DNA of 64,000 nucleotides from Roseateles terrae (GCF_014192155.1 NZ_JACHXO010000008.1:248001-312000); one strand, 5' to 3'; shown: positions 25,057-36,510, counted from the stretch's first letter. The notes: generated from the letters alone by a model not told the origin. Translations and numbers: made by a program.

Positions 25057-26511
25057 TCACTTCTTTGTCGAACTCTTCGTCGAGGACTTCGACGCCTTGC
25101 TGCTTGACGCCTTGCCGGACTTGCCCGACTTCGACGACCTGGAGCCCTTGGCCGACGCCCGGTGCGCCGCTTCGCCTTCGGCCAGCGTGCTGTCGCTGCC
25201 CGCCGTGGCGGCCACGTCGTCCAGCTGCGTCAGCACCCGGCCCTGCTTGATGCGCAACAGCGGCTTGTCCAGGGCGGCGAGGTCGTCCAGCGGATTGCTG
25301 TTCAGCACCAGGAAGCTGGCCTCGCAGCCCGGCTGGAAGCAGCCCAGCTTGCGCTTGGGGAACAGCGCGCGCGGCGTGTCCTGGGTCGCCAGGCGCAGCA
25401 GCGTGGCCTTGTCCAGCACCCCCAGGCTGTCCAGGTGATGCACCTCGCTCAGGGCATTCCCGGTGAAGAGGTCCGACCCCACCAGCAGCCGTGCACCGGC
25501 CTCCTTGAGTTTGGCCAGGTTGCGCTTTTGCACCGCTTCAATGCGGGCCAGCAGCTCCGGCGCCGGCTGGAACAGCTGGGTGGCGACCGTGGCGGTGATC
25601 ACGCCGATCTTGCGTTCCGCCGCCATCACCGCCACTTCCGCCGAGATCTCGTGGGTTTCGGGCGCCTCGCCATGCTGCGGGAAATACCCCGGCAGCTCGG
25701 CAATGAAGTCGACGCCGGCGCGCACCGCGGCCTCGAAGTCCTTGGCGCTCTCCACATGCGCCACCACCCGCAGCCCATCCTGGTGGGACAGGCGCACCAC
25801 CTCCGCCAGCACCTCCGGCGTCACGCCCAGCTTGCCGCGCTGCTCGGCCTGCTCGCGCAGCTCGGGCCGGTCGTGGTAGCCCATGATGACCTTGACCAGG
25901 TCGGTGCGCCGATCCTTCACCAGCGGCCACTTGCGGGACACGTCCGCCGGGATGTCCATCACCAGCACGGCCTTGTCCACGATCTGGTCCAGCGTCATCG
26001 GCGGCTGGGCCGACTGCAGCATGGCCAGCGGCTGGCCGTCCGAGGAGGTAATGCAGGCGGTCGCAAACAGCACATCCGGCGTGTCCGGCTGGTCGATGCG
26101 GCCGCGGATGGGGTCGATGGCGGCCGGGTCGGCGCACAGCATCGCGGCATAGAACACGCCGTCCCGCAGATAATCCTGCCCGAAGCGCTCCAGCCCCCAG
26201 GCGCCCTGCAGATTGTGGTTGTGGGCCTCGGCCAGCGGCGGCACCAGGGTCTGGCCCTTGAGCTCCATCAGCCGGTTGACCTTGCGGGGCCGCTTGTCGG
26301 TGAACACCCCGTCATCAATATAGAGGGTGCCACGCTGCAGCTTTTCGCCGTCGAACCACTGCGCATGGCGCAGCTCGATGGCCATTTCCGGGCTGGCCTT
26401 GAAATCGGCCGCCTGGGCACCGGTCATCAGCGCCGCCGTGACCAGAACACCGGACAGCACATCAGCCAGGGGGGCCAGCAGACCGGCCGCGAGACGAGGG
26501 GACTTGAACAT
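25057..26511 (-). CDS. Secreted amidohydrolase family protein
   Basis: Metal-dependent hydrolase of the amidohydrolase superfamily, 484 residues. The signal-peptide-like start MFKSPRLAAGLLAPLADVLS leads to ALMTGAQAADF. The metal motif is AEAHNHNLQG (HXH), later GLRVVAHVESAKDFEAAV supplies another His, and LLVGSDLFTGN the Asp. The N-terminal beta part (DDGVFTDKRPRKVNRLMELK) and the C-terminal LGCFQPGCEASFLVLNSNPL are typical of imidazolonepropionase-like members. The last 30 residues are a Ser/Lys-rich tail (SKSGKSGKASSSKASKS). ATG 26511 gives the cleanest signal. It diverges from parE. The substrate is unknown. Confidence 0.85.
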   Translation of the reverse strand: MFKSPRLAAGLLAPLADVLSGVLVTAALMTGAQAADFKASPEMAIELRHAQWFDGEKLQRGTLYIDDGVFTDKRPRKVNRLMELKGQTLVPPLAEAHNHNLQGAWGLERFGQDYLRDGVFYAAMLCADPAAIDPIRGRIDQPDTPDVLFATACITSSDGQPLAMLQSAQPPMTLDQIVDKAVLVMDIPADVSRKWPLVKDRRTDLVKVIMGYHDRPELREQAEQRGKLGVTPEVLAEVVRLSHQDGLRVVAHVESAKDFEAAVRAGVDFIAELPGYFPQHGEAPETHEISAEVAVMAAERKIGVITATVATQLFQPAPELLARIEAVQKRNLAKLKEAGARLLVGSDLFTGNALSEVHHLDSLGVLDKATLLRLATQDTPRALFPKRKLGCFQPGCEASFLVLNSNPLDDLAALDKPLLRIKQGRVLTQLDDVAATAGSDSTLAEGEAAHRASAKGSRSSKSGKSGKASSSKASKSSTKSSTKK

Positions 26512-26681
26512 CAGGCAGAGGACCAGGAAATCAGCCGCCGATGCTACGTCAGCATGTAACCGCCCTCCGGGCAACGAAGTAACCGCATGTTCTGAGATGC
26601 GCCCTATGAACGACTTGTGTGAAGAATGCCCGCCGCAGGGGGGACGGTCGAGACGGGGATGCTCCCCTAGAATCCCGCCCC

Positions 26682-28670
<1,989 letters not shown>

Positions 28671-28685
28671 GCACACGGCGTGGCC

Positions 28686-29228
28686 ATGACGCTCCACACC
28701 CGGGTCACCTTGCGCCCGACGATGCTGTCCGACCTGGACTTCGTCGTGGGGGTGGAGCAGGACGCGGCCAACCGTCCCTTCATCACGCCGTGGGAGCGCA
28801 CGCAGCACGAAGGGGCCATCCGGTTTCCGGATGCCCGGCACTTTGTGGTGGAACTGGATGCTGCGAGCGTCGGTTTCGTCATCCTGCAGGGCTGCCGCAA
28901 TCCCAACCGGTCGGTGGAACTCAAGCGCATCGTGCTGCTCTCCAAGGGCCAGGGCGTCGGACGCGAATGCGTGCGCAAGCTCAAGGCGCTGGCCTTCCGG
29001 CATTTCGGGGCGCACCGCTTCTGGCTGGATGTGAAGGGTCGCAACACGCCGGCGTGGCAGCTGTATCTCAGCGAGGGCTTTGTCGAAGAAGGCCGGCTGA
29101 GGGAGTCCGTGCGCATCGAAGGCGAGGCGGGCCCGGATGGTGTGGATGTCTTCGACGACCTCATCGTGATGTCACTGCTGCGGCGCGAGTTCGACGAGCG
29201 CCTGGCGCAGGGAAGGGAGCCGTCATGA
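28686..29228 (+). CDS. GNAT family N-acetyltransferase
   Basis: Acetyl-CoA-dependent acetyltransferase of 180 residues. The GNAT fold is visible: TLRPTMLSDLDFVVGVEQDA (first helix), FVVELDAASVGFVILQGC (strands 2-4), GQGVGRECVRKLKALAF (the acetyl-CoA pyrophosphate loop, Q/RxxGxG/A) and NTPAWQLYLSEGFVEEGRLR (the usual RimI-like end). A GTG at 28680 is an alternative start. It lies 15 bp after parE, and its stop overlaps the transglycosylase start by 4 bp. The acceptor is unknown. Confidence 0.88.
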   Translation: MTLHTRVTLRPTMLSDLDFVVGVEQDAANRPFITPWERTQHEGAIRFPDARHFVVELDAASVGFVILQGCRNPNRSVELKRIVLLSKGQGVGRECVRKLKALAFRHFGAHRFWLDVKGRNTPAWQLYLSEGFVEEGRLRESVRIEGEAGPDGVDVFDDLIVMSLLRREFDERLAQGREPS

Positions 29229-29962
29229 ACCGGATGCGTGCTGCACTGTTGCTGTCGCTGGGGGCCTGGACCCTGGGCCTGGCCGCCCCTGCCCGGGCCG
29301 AGCGGGCGGAACTGTGGGGTTATGTGGATGGCGCCGGCATGGCTCACTTCGCGCCCCACAAGGTCGATGCACGCTACCAGCCGGTGCTGTCCCCGGCGAG
29401 CCCGACCCAGCGGGTGCCCGGCAAGCTGGACAACGGCGCCCGGTTGCTGACCTGGCTGGACATCTCGCCGGAGGTCAAGGCGGTCACGCCCTACCTGCGC
29501 GAGGCCGAAGCCCAGACCGGCGTGCATGTGGAATTGCTCAAGGCCATCATCGCGGTGGAATCGGGCTTTCGCAGCGATGCCGTGTCGCCCCGCGGCGCGA
29601 CGGGTCTGATGCAGTTGACGGCAGTCAGCGCGCAGCGCTATGGAACCGCCGAGGAACTGCGCCGCCCCGCCGCCCTGCTGGAGGCGCGCACCAACATCCT
29701 GATCGGCGCCCGGATGCTGGCCGATCTGATCCGTCGCTTCGGCCGCATTGATGGCGCGCTGGCGGCCTGGAATGCCGGTGAAGGCACGGTGCGTCGCGCC
29801 GGTGGCGGCGTGCCGGACATCGATGAAACCCAGGCGCATGTGCACCTGGTGCTGGAGCTGTACTGGTCGCTGCTGCAGCGGCGCATGGGCGCGCAGGCGC
29901 AGCAGATGACGCTGCAGCCGGTGAACGCTCCCCAAGAATCCAATGACCGGCCTGGCCGGTGA
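29225..29962 (+). CDS. Lytic transglycosylase domain-containing protein
   Basis: Exported peptidoglycan-cleaving enzyme, 245 residues. The signal peptide [20 protein letters not shown] ends at ARA. A short beta segment ([20 protein letters not shown]) precedes the SLT domain: [19 protein letters not shown] contains the catalytic Glu, [17 protein letters not shown] is the family signature and [16 protein letters not shown] the third motif. It cleaves the MurNAc-GlcNAc bond, leaving 1,6-anhydroMurNAc. It overlaps the GNAT gene by 4 bp and lies 5 bp before the parC ATG, so its place within the parE-parC cluster is tight. A link between the two activities is not implied. Confidence 0.92.
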   Translation: MNRMRAALLLSLGAWTLGLAAPARAERAELWGYVDGAGMAHFAPHKVDARYQPVLSPASPTQRVPGKLDNGARLLTWLDISPEVKAVTPYLREAEAQTGVHVELLKAIIAVESGFRSDAVSPRGATGLMQLTAVSAQRYGTAEELRRPAALLEARTNILIGARMLADLIRRFGRIDGALAAWNAGEGTVRRAGGGVPDIDETQAHVHLVLELYWSLLQRRMGAQAQQMTLQPVNAPQESNDRPGR

Positions 29963-29967
29963 ACCTG

Positions 29968-32295
29968 ATGACTCAAGAGACTTTTGACTTCGAAACCCAA
30001 CCCCCAGGCGTGCCGCCCTCGGGGGATGCACTGACGCTGGCCCAATATGCGCAGCAGGCGTATCTCGAATACGCCCTGTCGGTGGTGAAAGGCCGTGCCC
30101 TGCCGGCCTGCAGCGACGGCCAGAAGCCGGTGCAGCGTCGCATCCTGTTCACCATGGAGCGGCTGGGCCTGACCTTCACCGGCGCCACCGGTGCCAAAGC
30201 GGTCAAGAGCGCGCGGGTGGTGGGTGAAGTGCTGGGTAAATACCACCCGCACGGCGACCAGGCCGCCTATGACGCGATGGTGCGCATGGCGCAGGACTTC
30301 AGCCAGCGCTATCCGCTGATCGATGGCCAGGGCAATTTCGGCAGCCGCGATGGCGACGGCGCCGCCGCGATGCGCTACACGGAAGCGCGACTGTCCCCCT
30401 ATGCTCGCCTGCTGCTGGACGAGCTGGACATGGGCACGGTGGACTTCCAGCCCAACTATGACGGCGAGTTCCAGGAACCCCGCGAGCTGCCGGCACGTCT
30501 GCCGTTTGTGCTGCTCAATGGCGCCTCCGGCATTGCGGTGGGCATGGCCACGGAAGTGCCCAGCCACAACCTGCGGGAAATCGCGGCGGCCGCGGTGGCA
30601 CTGCTGAAGAACGACAAACTCAGCGACGATGAACTGCACAGCCTCCTGCCGGGTCCGGACTATCCGGGCGGTGGCCAGCTGATCAGCTCCGCCGATGAGA
30701 TCCGCGCCGCCTACGGCAGCGGCCGGGGCAGCCTGAAGCTGCGGGCCCGCTGGAAGATTGAAGACCTCGCCCGCGGCCAGTGGCAGCTGGTGGTGACCGA
30801 ACTGCCGCATGGCGTCAGCGCCCAGAAGGTGCTGGAAGAAATCGAGGAACTAATCAATCCGAAGGTCAAGGCCGGCAAGAAGACGTTGTCCCCCGAGCAG
30901 CTCCAGCTCAAGGGCAGCATCGCCGCCGTGCTGGACAAGGTGCGGGACGAATCCAACAAGGACGCGCCGGTGCGTCTGGTGGTGGAGCCCAAGAGCCGCA
31001 CCATCGACCAGCAGGACCTGATCAACACGCTGCTGGCCCACACCAGCCTGGAGACGTCGGCGTCGGTCAACATGACCATGGTCGGCGGCGACGGCCGGCC
31101 GATGCAGAAGAACCTGCGCACCATCCTGACCGAATGGCTGCAGTTCCGCATGGGCACCGTGACCCGCCGCACCCAGCATCGTCTGGACAAGGTGCGCGAC
31201 CGCATCCATGTGCTGGAAGGCCGGCACCAGATCCTGCTGCACATCGACGAGGTCATCAAGATCATCCGCAATTCGGATGAGCCCAAGCCGGCCCTGATCG
31301 AACGCTTCAAGCTGAGCGACCGGCAGGCCGAAGACATCCTGGAAATCCGGCTGCGTCAACTGGCGCGGCTGGAGTTCCTGAAGATCGAGCAGGAGCTCAA
31401 GCAACTGCGCGAGGAAGCGACCAAGCTGGAAGAGATCCTCTCCAATCCGTCGGCGCTACGCCGCACGGTGGTCAAGGAAATCGAGGCGGATGCCAAGCAG
31501 TATGGCGACGACCGCCGCACGCTGATCCAGGAAGACAAGCGCGCCGTGGCCGAAGTCCGCATCGTGGACGAGCCGGTGACGGTGGTGGTCAGCCTCAAGG
31601 GCTGGGTGCGGGCGCTCAAGGGCCACGAAGTGGACCCGGGCGCGCTGGCGTTCAAGGCGGGCGATTCGCTGTATGGCGTCTTCCCCTGCCGGTCGGTGGA
31701 TCCGCTGGTGGTGCTGGGCAGCAATGGCCGCGCTTACTCGGTGCCGGTCTCCGCGCTGCCGGGGGGGCGCGGTGACGGCCAGCCGATCACCACGCTGATC
31801 GAGCTGGAATCGGGCAGCCAGATTGCGCACTACTTCGCTGGCGCAGCCTCGCAGCGGCTGGTGCTGTCGGGCACCGGCGGTTTCGGCTTGGTGGCGGAAG
31901 TGGGCGATTTGGTCGGTCGCCAGAAGGCGGGCAAGAGCTTCCTGAGCCTGGAAGGCCAGGAACTGCCGCTGCCGCCGTCGGTGGTGCCGGCGGGCGCCAC
32001 GCAGCTCGCCTGCCTGACGCTCACCGGCCGCCTGCTGACCTTCAGCATGGACGAGCTCAAGCATCAGCCCAAGGGCGGTCGCGGCCTGACGCTGATCGAC
32101 CTGGAGCCCAAGGACGCGCTGATCAGCGTGGCCGCGTTCTCGCAGGCCCTGCTGGTGCAGGGCAGCGGCCGCGGTGGCAAGGCCAAGGAAGAGGTGCTCA
32201 AGGGCGCGGCGCTGTCGGCCCATGCCGGCAAGCGCGCGCGCAAGGGCAAGGCGGTGGATGGCCTGCAGAAGGTGATGCGCGTCCTGCCCGCGTGA
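29968..32295 (+). CDS. parC: DNA topoisomerase IV subunit A
   Basis: DNA-cleaving subunit of topoisomerase IV, 775 residues. The breakage-reunion domain starts with [19 protein letters not shown]. The active-site Tyr is in [16 protein letters not shown]. The winged-helix quinolone region reads [19 protein letters not shown], where E. coli ParC has Ser80 and Glu84: here these are Gln and Asp. The tower/coiled coil ([20 protein letters not shown]) and a C-terminal beta-pinwheel ([18 protein letters not shown], then [14 protein letters not shown]) are complete. ATG 29968 is preferred; GTG 29959 overlaps the transglycosylase stop. Partner of parE 1.3 kb upstream. Confidence 0.97.
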   Translation: MTQETFDFETQPPGVPPSGDALTLAQYAQQAYLEYALSVVKGRALPACSDGQKPVQRRILFTMERLGLTFTGATGAKAVKSARVVGEVLGKYHPHGDQAAYDAMVRMAQDFSQRYPLIDGQGNFGSRDGDGAAAMRYTEARLSPYARLLLDELDMGTVDFQPNYDGEFQEPRELPARLPFVLLNGASGIAVGMATEVPSHNLREIAAAAVALLKNDKLSDDELHSLLPGPDYPGGGQLISSADEIRAAYGSGRGSLKLRARWKIEDLARGQWQLVVTELPHGVSAQKVLEEIEELINPKVKAGKKTLSPEQLQLKGSIAAVLDKVRDESNKDAPVRLVVEPKSRTIDQQDLINTLLAHTSLETSASVNMTMVGGDGRPMQKNLRTILTEWLQFRMGTVTRRTQHRLDKVRDRIHVLEGRHQILLHIDEVIKIIRNSDEPKPALIERFKLSDRQAEDILEIRLRQLARLEFLKIEQELKQLREEATKLEEILSNPSALRRTVVKEIEADAKQYGDDRRTLIQEDKRAVAEVRIVDEPVTVVVSLKGWVRALKGHEVDPGALAFKAGDSLYGVFPCRSVDPLVVLGSNGRAYSVPVSALPGGRGDGQPITTLIELESGSQIAHYFAGAASQRLVLSGTGGFGLVAEVGDLVGRQKAGKSFLSLEGQELPLPPSVVPAGATQLACLTLTGRLLTFSMDELKHQPKGGRGLTLIDLEPKDALISVAAFSQALLVQGSGRGGKAKEEVLKGAALSAHAGKRARKGKAVDGLQKVMRVLPA

Positions 32296-32434
32296 TGACG
32301 CGTGCGTGGCCCGCCTGGGGCCGACGCCCAAGGCCCGTGGCGTCAACACACCGGTGATGAGGGGAAGGCTGAGAAGGCGTGAGGGTGAATCCTGCCTCAG
32401 CCGTCCCTCCGCCGTTCCCTCCCTGGAACGTTCT

Positions 32435-33181
32435 TCAGCCTTCTTCCTCCGGCGCCTGGCGTTCGGCCCGGGCTGTCCGTTGCACTCGGGACCGGCGCAG
32501 CCCGATGCGCCCTTCGCCGGAGTGATCGACCAGCGTCAGGCCGATCAGCCGCGACACCACCGCCGCCAGGTACATCACCCCGGCAAACATCTCCAGCGTC
32601 GTGATGGCGCGCGCGAGCGGACGCACCGGAATGACGTCCCCGATGCCGGTGCTGGACAGCAGGGCAAAGCTCAGGAAGACCAGCTCGGTCCAGGTGCGGG
32701 GCTCTGCGGGATTCACCGCCGCAGAGAAGCTGCCCGGCTGGATGGCCTGCACCACCACAAACACATAAGCAAACGCCCACGCGAGCAGGGTGAAGGTCGC
32801 TCCGGCGGCGAAGAGCTCGTCGGTGGTCGCATGCTGGTCGCCCATCATGTAGGCGATGAGACTGCCTGCGGCGTAGAAGTAGAACAGCGCCTCCAGGCCG
32901 GACGACCACGGCAGCAGGTCCGGCCGATCCATCAATCCCTGGATGAGCAGCAGCACGATGGCCGGCAGTGCGATGCCCACGCTCAGCCACAGCAGTCCCG
33001 GGGTGCTGCGCACCATGCGGGTGGTGAAGATCAGGACGATGATCCCCATCGCGCTGAGCGCCAGCGGGCCGGCCCGGCTGCCTTCCACCAAGGGGTAGAG
33101 CACCAGGCCCAACAACTGGACCAGCAGCAGGATGGCGGACGGGTGGCGGCGGGTGAGGGCGAGGTAACGGATCATGCGCAT
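32435..33181 (-). CDS. Two-pore-segment ion channel family protein (K+-channel-like)
   Basis: Inner-membrane protein of 248 residues with six to seven hydrophobic segments. The last two flank a pore loop, FLSFALLSSTGIGDVIP, at about residues 192-208. This aligns with the potassium-channel filter T-V-G-Y-G-D, but reads S-T-G-I-G-D, so the Tyr and first Thr are changed. Members with such filters are annotated only as ion channel family. No cyclic-nucleotide or RCK domain follows; the C-terminus (GEGRIGLRRSRVQR) is short and basic. It converges with parC and is transcribed alone. Ion selectivity cannot be inferred. Confidence 0.78.
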   Translation of the reverse strand: MRMIRYLALTRRHPSAILLLVQLLGLVLYPLVEGSRAGPLALSAMGIIVLIFTTRMVRSTPGLLWLSVGIALPAIVLLLIQGLMDRPDLLPWSSGLEALFYFYAAGSLIAYMMGDQHATTDELFAAGATFTLLAWAFAYVFVVVQAIQPGSFSAAVNPAEPRTWTELVFLSFALLSSTGIGDVIPVRPLARAITTLEMFAGVMYLAAVVSRLIGLTLVDHSGEGRIGLRRSRVQRTARAERQAPEEEG

Positions 33182-33322
33182 GGCGCGATTCTGGCTGCGC
33201 GCCGCGCAATGCCGAGAGGAACCGTGCCACGCGTTGCGGTGACGACGCGTGGCGGCGACGACGCGTTGCGTAAAGACGCCTCACTCGCCGGAAGGCGCGT
33301 GCCTCGTTTCCGAGGCGGCGCA

Positions 33323-34219
33323 TCAGGCGCTGAAGTAGAACCGCTCGGCGAGTTCCGCCAGCAGGCCGGGGTAGCTCGGGGTCCAGCCGAGTCGTGCCTG
33401 GGTCGCGTGGGCCGTGCCGGTCAGGTCGGCACCGGGGAAGTGGCTGAACCACGGTCCGAAATGTTCCGGGGCCTCCTGTGCCGACAGCGACACCGTCGGC
33501 ACCCCCAGCCCCCGCCCGATTGCTTCGGCGATCTCACGGAAGGCAATGCCGGCCTCGCCGACCGCGTGCAGGCGCTCGCCCGCATCGGCGGACTCCAGCG
33601 CCAGTCGATAGAGCCGCGCCGCATCGAGGCGGTGCACCGCCGACCACTGGTTGGAGCCTTCCCCCACATAGGCCGACACACCGCGTTGCCGCGCGATCTG
33701 GATCAGCATCGGCACGAAGCCATGGTCCCCGGCGCCGTGAACCGAGGGGGCCAGCCGCACCGTGGTCGCCCGCACGCCACGCGCGGCCAGCGATTGCGCC
33801 GAGGCCTCCGACACCCGCGGATACGCCTCGCTGCGCGGCGGGGGCAGGTCGTCTTCGGTGGCCGGCCGGCCTTGAACCAGGCGGGCCAGGCCGCTGGTCA
33901 CCAGCAGCGGGCGCTGGCTGCCGATGAGGGCCGATCCCAGCGTCTCGATCGCCTGCGCATCCAGGGCGCAAGCCTGGGCAAAGCGGCTGAAGTCATGGTG
34001 GAACGCGGTGTGGATCATGCCGTCGGCCCAGTCGGCGCCTTCGCGCAGCACCGCGTAATCTTCCAGCGTGCCTCGCAGCGGCTGGGCGCCGACCCGCGTC
34101 AACTGCTCTGCCGCCGCCTCGGTCCTCGCCAGGCCCCGCACCTCATGGCCGAACGCTGCCAGCTCAGCCACCACCGCAGAACCGACAAAGCCGCTGGCAC
34201 CCGTCACAAACACTCGCAT
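33323..34219 (-). CDS. SDR family NAD-dependent epimerase/reductase (atypical)
   Basis: Extended or atypical short-chain dehydrogenase, 298 residues. The NAD(P)-binding start is MRVFVTGASGFVGSAVVAEL (GXXGXXG). DGMIHTAFHHDFSRFA follows, LLVTSGLARLVQG replaces the classical Ser, and the Tyr-X3-Lys is not obvious (EAYPRVSEASAQSLAARG has Tyr-X6-Ser). The group resembles NmrA-like/YwnB or 3-beta-HSD-like reductases used in detoxification. It diverges from a helix-turn-helix regulator at 34318, sharing a control region with two TTATCCAG repeats. Regulation by that neighbour is inferred. Confidence 0.85.
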   Translation of the reverse strand: MRVFVTGASGFVGSAVVAELAAFGHEVRGLARTEAAAEQLTRVGAQPLRGTLEDYAVLREGADWADGMIHTAFHHDFSRFAQACALDAQAIETLGSALIGSQRPLLVTSGLARLVQGRPATEDDLPPPRSEAYPRVSEASAQSLAARGVRATTVRLAPSVHGAGDHGFVPMLIQIARQRGVSAYVGEGSNQWSAVHRLDAARLYRLALESADAGERLHAVGEAGIAFREIAEAIGRGLGVPTVSLSAQEAPEHFGPWFSHFPGADLTGTAHATQARLGWTPSYPGLLAELAERFYFSA

Positions 34220-34262
34220 GGCAATACTCCATTCAATGAAGTCGCGACTCTGCCTGGGAGGT

Positions 34263-34292
34263 TTATCCAGTTAAAGTAGTGTCGTTATCCAG
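34263..34292. promoter_or_regulatory. Two direct TTATCCAG repeats in a divergent promoter
   Basis: TTATCCAG occurs at 34263-34270 and again at 34285-34292, 22 bp apart, about two helical turns. They lie between an SDR gene and the divergent MmyB-family regulator. This is a plausible autoregulatory operator for that regulator. Confidence 0.5.
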
Positions 34293-34317
34293 GTATGGGA
34301 TTCAACAGGATCTGTTC

Positions 34318-35262
34318 ATGTCGCCTCTCAAAACTGGTCCCGGAGCAGCCGCGTCGAGCGTTGCGGAGGCTGCGGCCACGGTACCCGCGATGCCCACCGC
34401 TGCGAAGGCTCCCGCTGAATCGGTCCCTCCACCCGGCAGTACGACGCCGCTGGGCCAATACCTCAAGGACTGCCGCATCCGCATGGACGCGCAGGCGCTT
34501 GGTTACTCGACCCGTCGGCGCCGCACCGCCGGACTGCGGCGGGAGGAAGTGGCGCTGCGGGCGCACATCAGCCCGACCTGGTATACGTGGCTGGAGCAGG
34601 GCCGCGGCGGGGCACCGTCGGCCGAGGTGCTGCACCGGATCGCCAGCGCGCTGATGCTGACCGATGTCGAGCGGGAGCACCTGTTCCTGCTGGGGCTGGG
34701 TCGCACACCGGAGGTGAGCTACCGCGGCGCCGGAGACGCGACGCCACGCCTCCAACGTGTGCTGGATGCCCTGGATTTCTGCCCCGCTCTGGTCAAGACG
34801 GCCACCTGGCAGGTCGTGGCCTGGAACCGGGCGGCCGCGCTGGTGCTCAGGGACTACGGCAGCCTTGCTCCGCGGGATCGCAACATCCTGCGCCTGATGT
34901 TCCTGGAGCCCGCGGTGCGGGAGGCGCAGGAGGACTGGATGTCCGCCGCCCGCTTCGTGGTGGGCGCGTTCCGGGCGGATGTGGCCCGCGCCGGGGCCAT
35001 GGAAGCCGCGACGCCGCTGATCGAAGAATTGACGCAGCGCAGTCCGGAGTTCGCTGCGTTATGGCGGGACAACACCGTGCGTTCTTACGGCGAGGGCACC
35101 AAGCAGCTGCGCCACGCGGTGGTGGGCCGGCTGCAGTTTGAATACTCGTCGATGACGATTGATGGTCGGCCAGATCTCGCGATGGTGGTCTTCCATCCGC
35201 TCACGCCGGAGGATGGGCAGAAGATCGGACGGTTGATGTCCGGTGACCCCACCATCGCTTGA
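34318..35262 (+). CDS. Helix-turn-helix regulator of the MmyB family
   Basis: Cytosolic DNA-binding protein of 314 residues. After about 40 Ala/Pro-rich residues comes an XRE-type HTH: PLGQYLKDCRIRMDAQALGY, then RRRTAGLRREEVALRAHIS and TWYTWLEQGRGGAPSAEVLH, the characteristic start of MmyB-type regulators. The C-terminal ligand-binding domain has LDALDFCPALVKTATWQVVA and FLEPAVREAQEDWMSAARF. ATG 34318 was chosen over GTG 34279. In such pairs the divergent oxidoreductase is usually the main target, released when the regulator binds a small lipophilic ligand (family knowledge, only partly characterised). Confidence 0.88.
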   Translation: MSPLKTGPGAAASSVAEAAATVPAMPTAAKAPAESVPPPGSTTPLGQYLKDCRIRMDAQALGYSTRRRRTAGLRREEVALRAHISPTWYTWLEQGRGGAPSAEVLHRIASALMLTDVEREHLFLLGLGRTPEVSYRGAGDATPRLQRVLDALDFCPALVKTATWQVVAWNRAAALVLRDYGSLAPRDRNILRLMFLEPAVREAQEDWMSAARFVVGAFRADVARAGAMEAATPLIEELTQRSPEFAALWRDNTVRSYGEGTKQLRHAVVGRLQFEYSSMTIDGRPDLAMVVFHPLTPEDGQKIGRLMSGDPTIA

Positions 35263-35287
35263 CGGGCTCATGAGCGCAGCGCGCTGA

Positions 35288-35329
35288 GCTCAGTGCTCAG
35301 TGCGCAGTGCGCAGTGCTCAGCATTCAGA
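35288..35329. repeat. 7-bp tandem repeat running into the pyrD stop codon
   Basis: Six consecutive units: GCTCAGT, GCTCAGT, GCGCAGT, GCGCAGT, GCTCAGC, ATTCAGA. On the minus strand, the strand of pyrD, the repeat begins at the TGA stop and gives further TGA codons 7, 28 and 35 nt later, covering all three frames. Confidence 0.75.
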
Positions 35330-36365
35330 GCCGCGCCATCGCCTTCGCGCATTCCGGCACCAGCGCCGGCCCGCGGTAGATCAGGCCGGTGTAGAGCTGC
35401 ACCAGGTCCGCGCCGGCCTGAAGCTTGGCACGGGCGTCCTCGCCGCTGAGCACACCGCCGACGCCGATGATCGGGAACTCCCGGCCCAGCGCCGAGCGCA
35501 GCAGGCGGATGACCCGGTTGCTGGCTTCGAACACCGGCGCACCGGACAGGCCACCGGTCTCTTCTGCATGCGGCAGGCCTTGCACCGCATCCCGCGCGAT
35601 GGTGGTGTTGGTGGCGATCACGCCGTCAATGCCATGCCGACGCAGGCTGGCCGCGATCACCGACACCTGGTCTTCATCCAGGTCCGGCGCGATCTTCACA
35701 AACAGCGGCACACGGCGGCCGGTGCTGTCCTGCAGCTGCAGGCGGCGGGTCTGCAGCGGGCCGAGCAGGGCGTCGAGCGCTTCATCGCTCTGCAGCTGGC
35801 GCAGGTTCTTGGTGTTGGGGCTGGAGATGTTGACGGTGATGTAGTCCGCATGCGGATACACCCCTTCCAGGCCGAGCAGGTAGTCGTCGACCGCCCGTTC
35901 GATCGGCGTGGCGGCGTTCTTGCCGATGTTCAACCCCAGCAGCCCGCCGGCAGCCCGGAAGCTGTAGGAGCGATGGACATTGCGCACAAAGCTGTCCAGC
36001 CCCTCGTTGTTGAAGCCCAGGCGGTTGATCAGGGCCTGCTTCTGGGGGAGGCGGAACATGCGGGGCTTGTCATTGCCCGGCTGCGCCTTGGGGGTGACGG
36101 TGCCGACTTCCACGAAGCCGAAGCCCATGGCGCCCAGGCCGTCGATGCAGCGGCCGTTTTTGTCCAGACCGGCCGCCAGGCCGATGCGGTTGGGGAAACG
36201 CAGGCCGGCCACGGTGACCGGGTCCTGGACCCGGGTCTGCGCCCAGGCGCACTGGGCGGGCGTGTTCTGGAGGCGGGCAATGGCGCCCAGCGTCACTTCA
36301 TGGGCATGTTCGGCGTCCATGCCGAACAGGAAGGGACGCGCAAGAGAATAGGGAATGAGGGACAT
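35325..36365 (-). CDS. pyrD: Dihydroorotate dehydrogenase (quinone), class 2
   Basis: Membrane-associated flavoprotein for the fourth step of pyrimidine synthesis, passing electrons to ubiquinone; 346 residues. The N-terminal helical part ([20 protein letters not shown]) binds the quinone and marks class 2. [20 protein letters not shown] is the FMN/active-site start. [14 protein letters not shown] carries the conserved Asn residues with Ser as catalytic base, [16 protein letters not shown] has the FMN lysine, and [12 protein letters not shown] and [14 protein letters not shown] finish the barrel. It diverges from aroG. Confidence 0.96.
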   Translation of the reverse strand: MSLIPYSLARPFLFGMDAEHAHEVTLGAIARLQNTPAQCAWAQTRVQDPVTVAGLRFPNRIGLAAGLDKNGRCIDGLGAMGFGFVEVGTVTPKAQPGNDKPRMFRLPQKQALINRLGFNNEGLDSFVRNVHRSYSFRAAGGLLGLNIGKNAATPIERAVDDYLLGLEGVYPHADYITVNISSPNTKNLRQLQSDEALDALLGPLQTRRLQLQDSTGRRVPLFVKIAPDLDEDQVSVIAASLRRHGIDGVIATNTTIARDAVQGLPHAEETGGLSGAPVFEASNRVIRLLRSALGREFPIIGVGGVLSGEDARAKLQAGADLVQLYTGLIYRGPALVPECAKAMARL

Positions 36366-36443
36366 GACTGCATTTTAGGGGGTGGCCTATGACCGACCGT
36401 TGCAGGGGCGCGCCAGCCGATGAAGTCCCCTCGGCGAGGGAGG

Positions 36444-36461
36444 GCGGCCCCGCGGGGCCGC
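36444..36461. promoter_or_regulatory. 18-bp perfect palindrome in the pyrD-aroG divergent promoter
   Basis: GCGGCCCCGCGGGGCCGC is fully self-complementary. It occupies the -35 region relative to a GATAAT at 36471-36476 that is the best -10 for aroG. It may be an operator or a GC stem; no regulator is known. Confidence 0.4.
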
Positions 36462-36470
36462 TGGCGGGCG

Positions 36471-36476
36471 GATAAT
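36471..36476 (+). promoter_or_regulatory. Putative -10 element of aroG
   Basis: GATAAT lies 34 bp before the aroG ATG in otherwise very GC-rich DNA. The -35 region (around 36448-36453) is GC-only, so an activator or an unusual -35 is implied if it is used. Confidence 0.4.
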
Positions 36477-36510
36477 CGCGGCAGTTACCGGCTCTACACA
36501 GCCCACTGCC

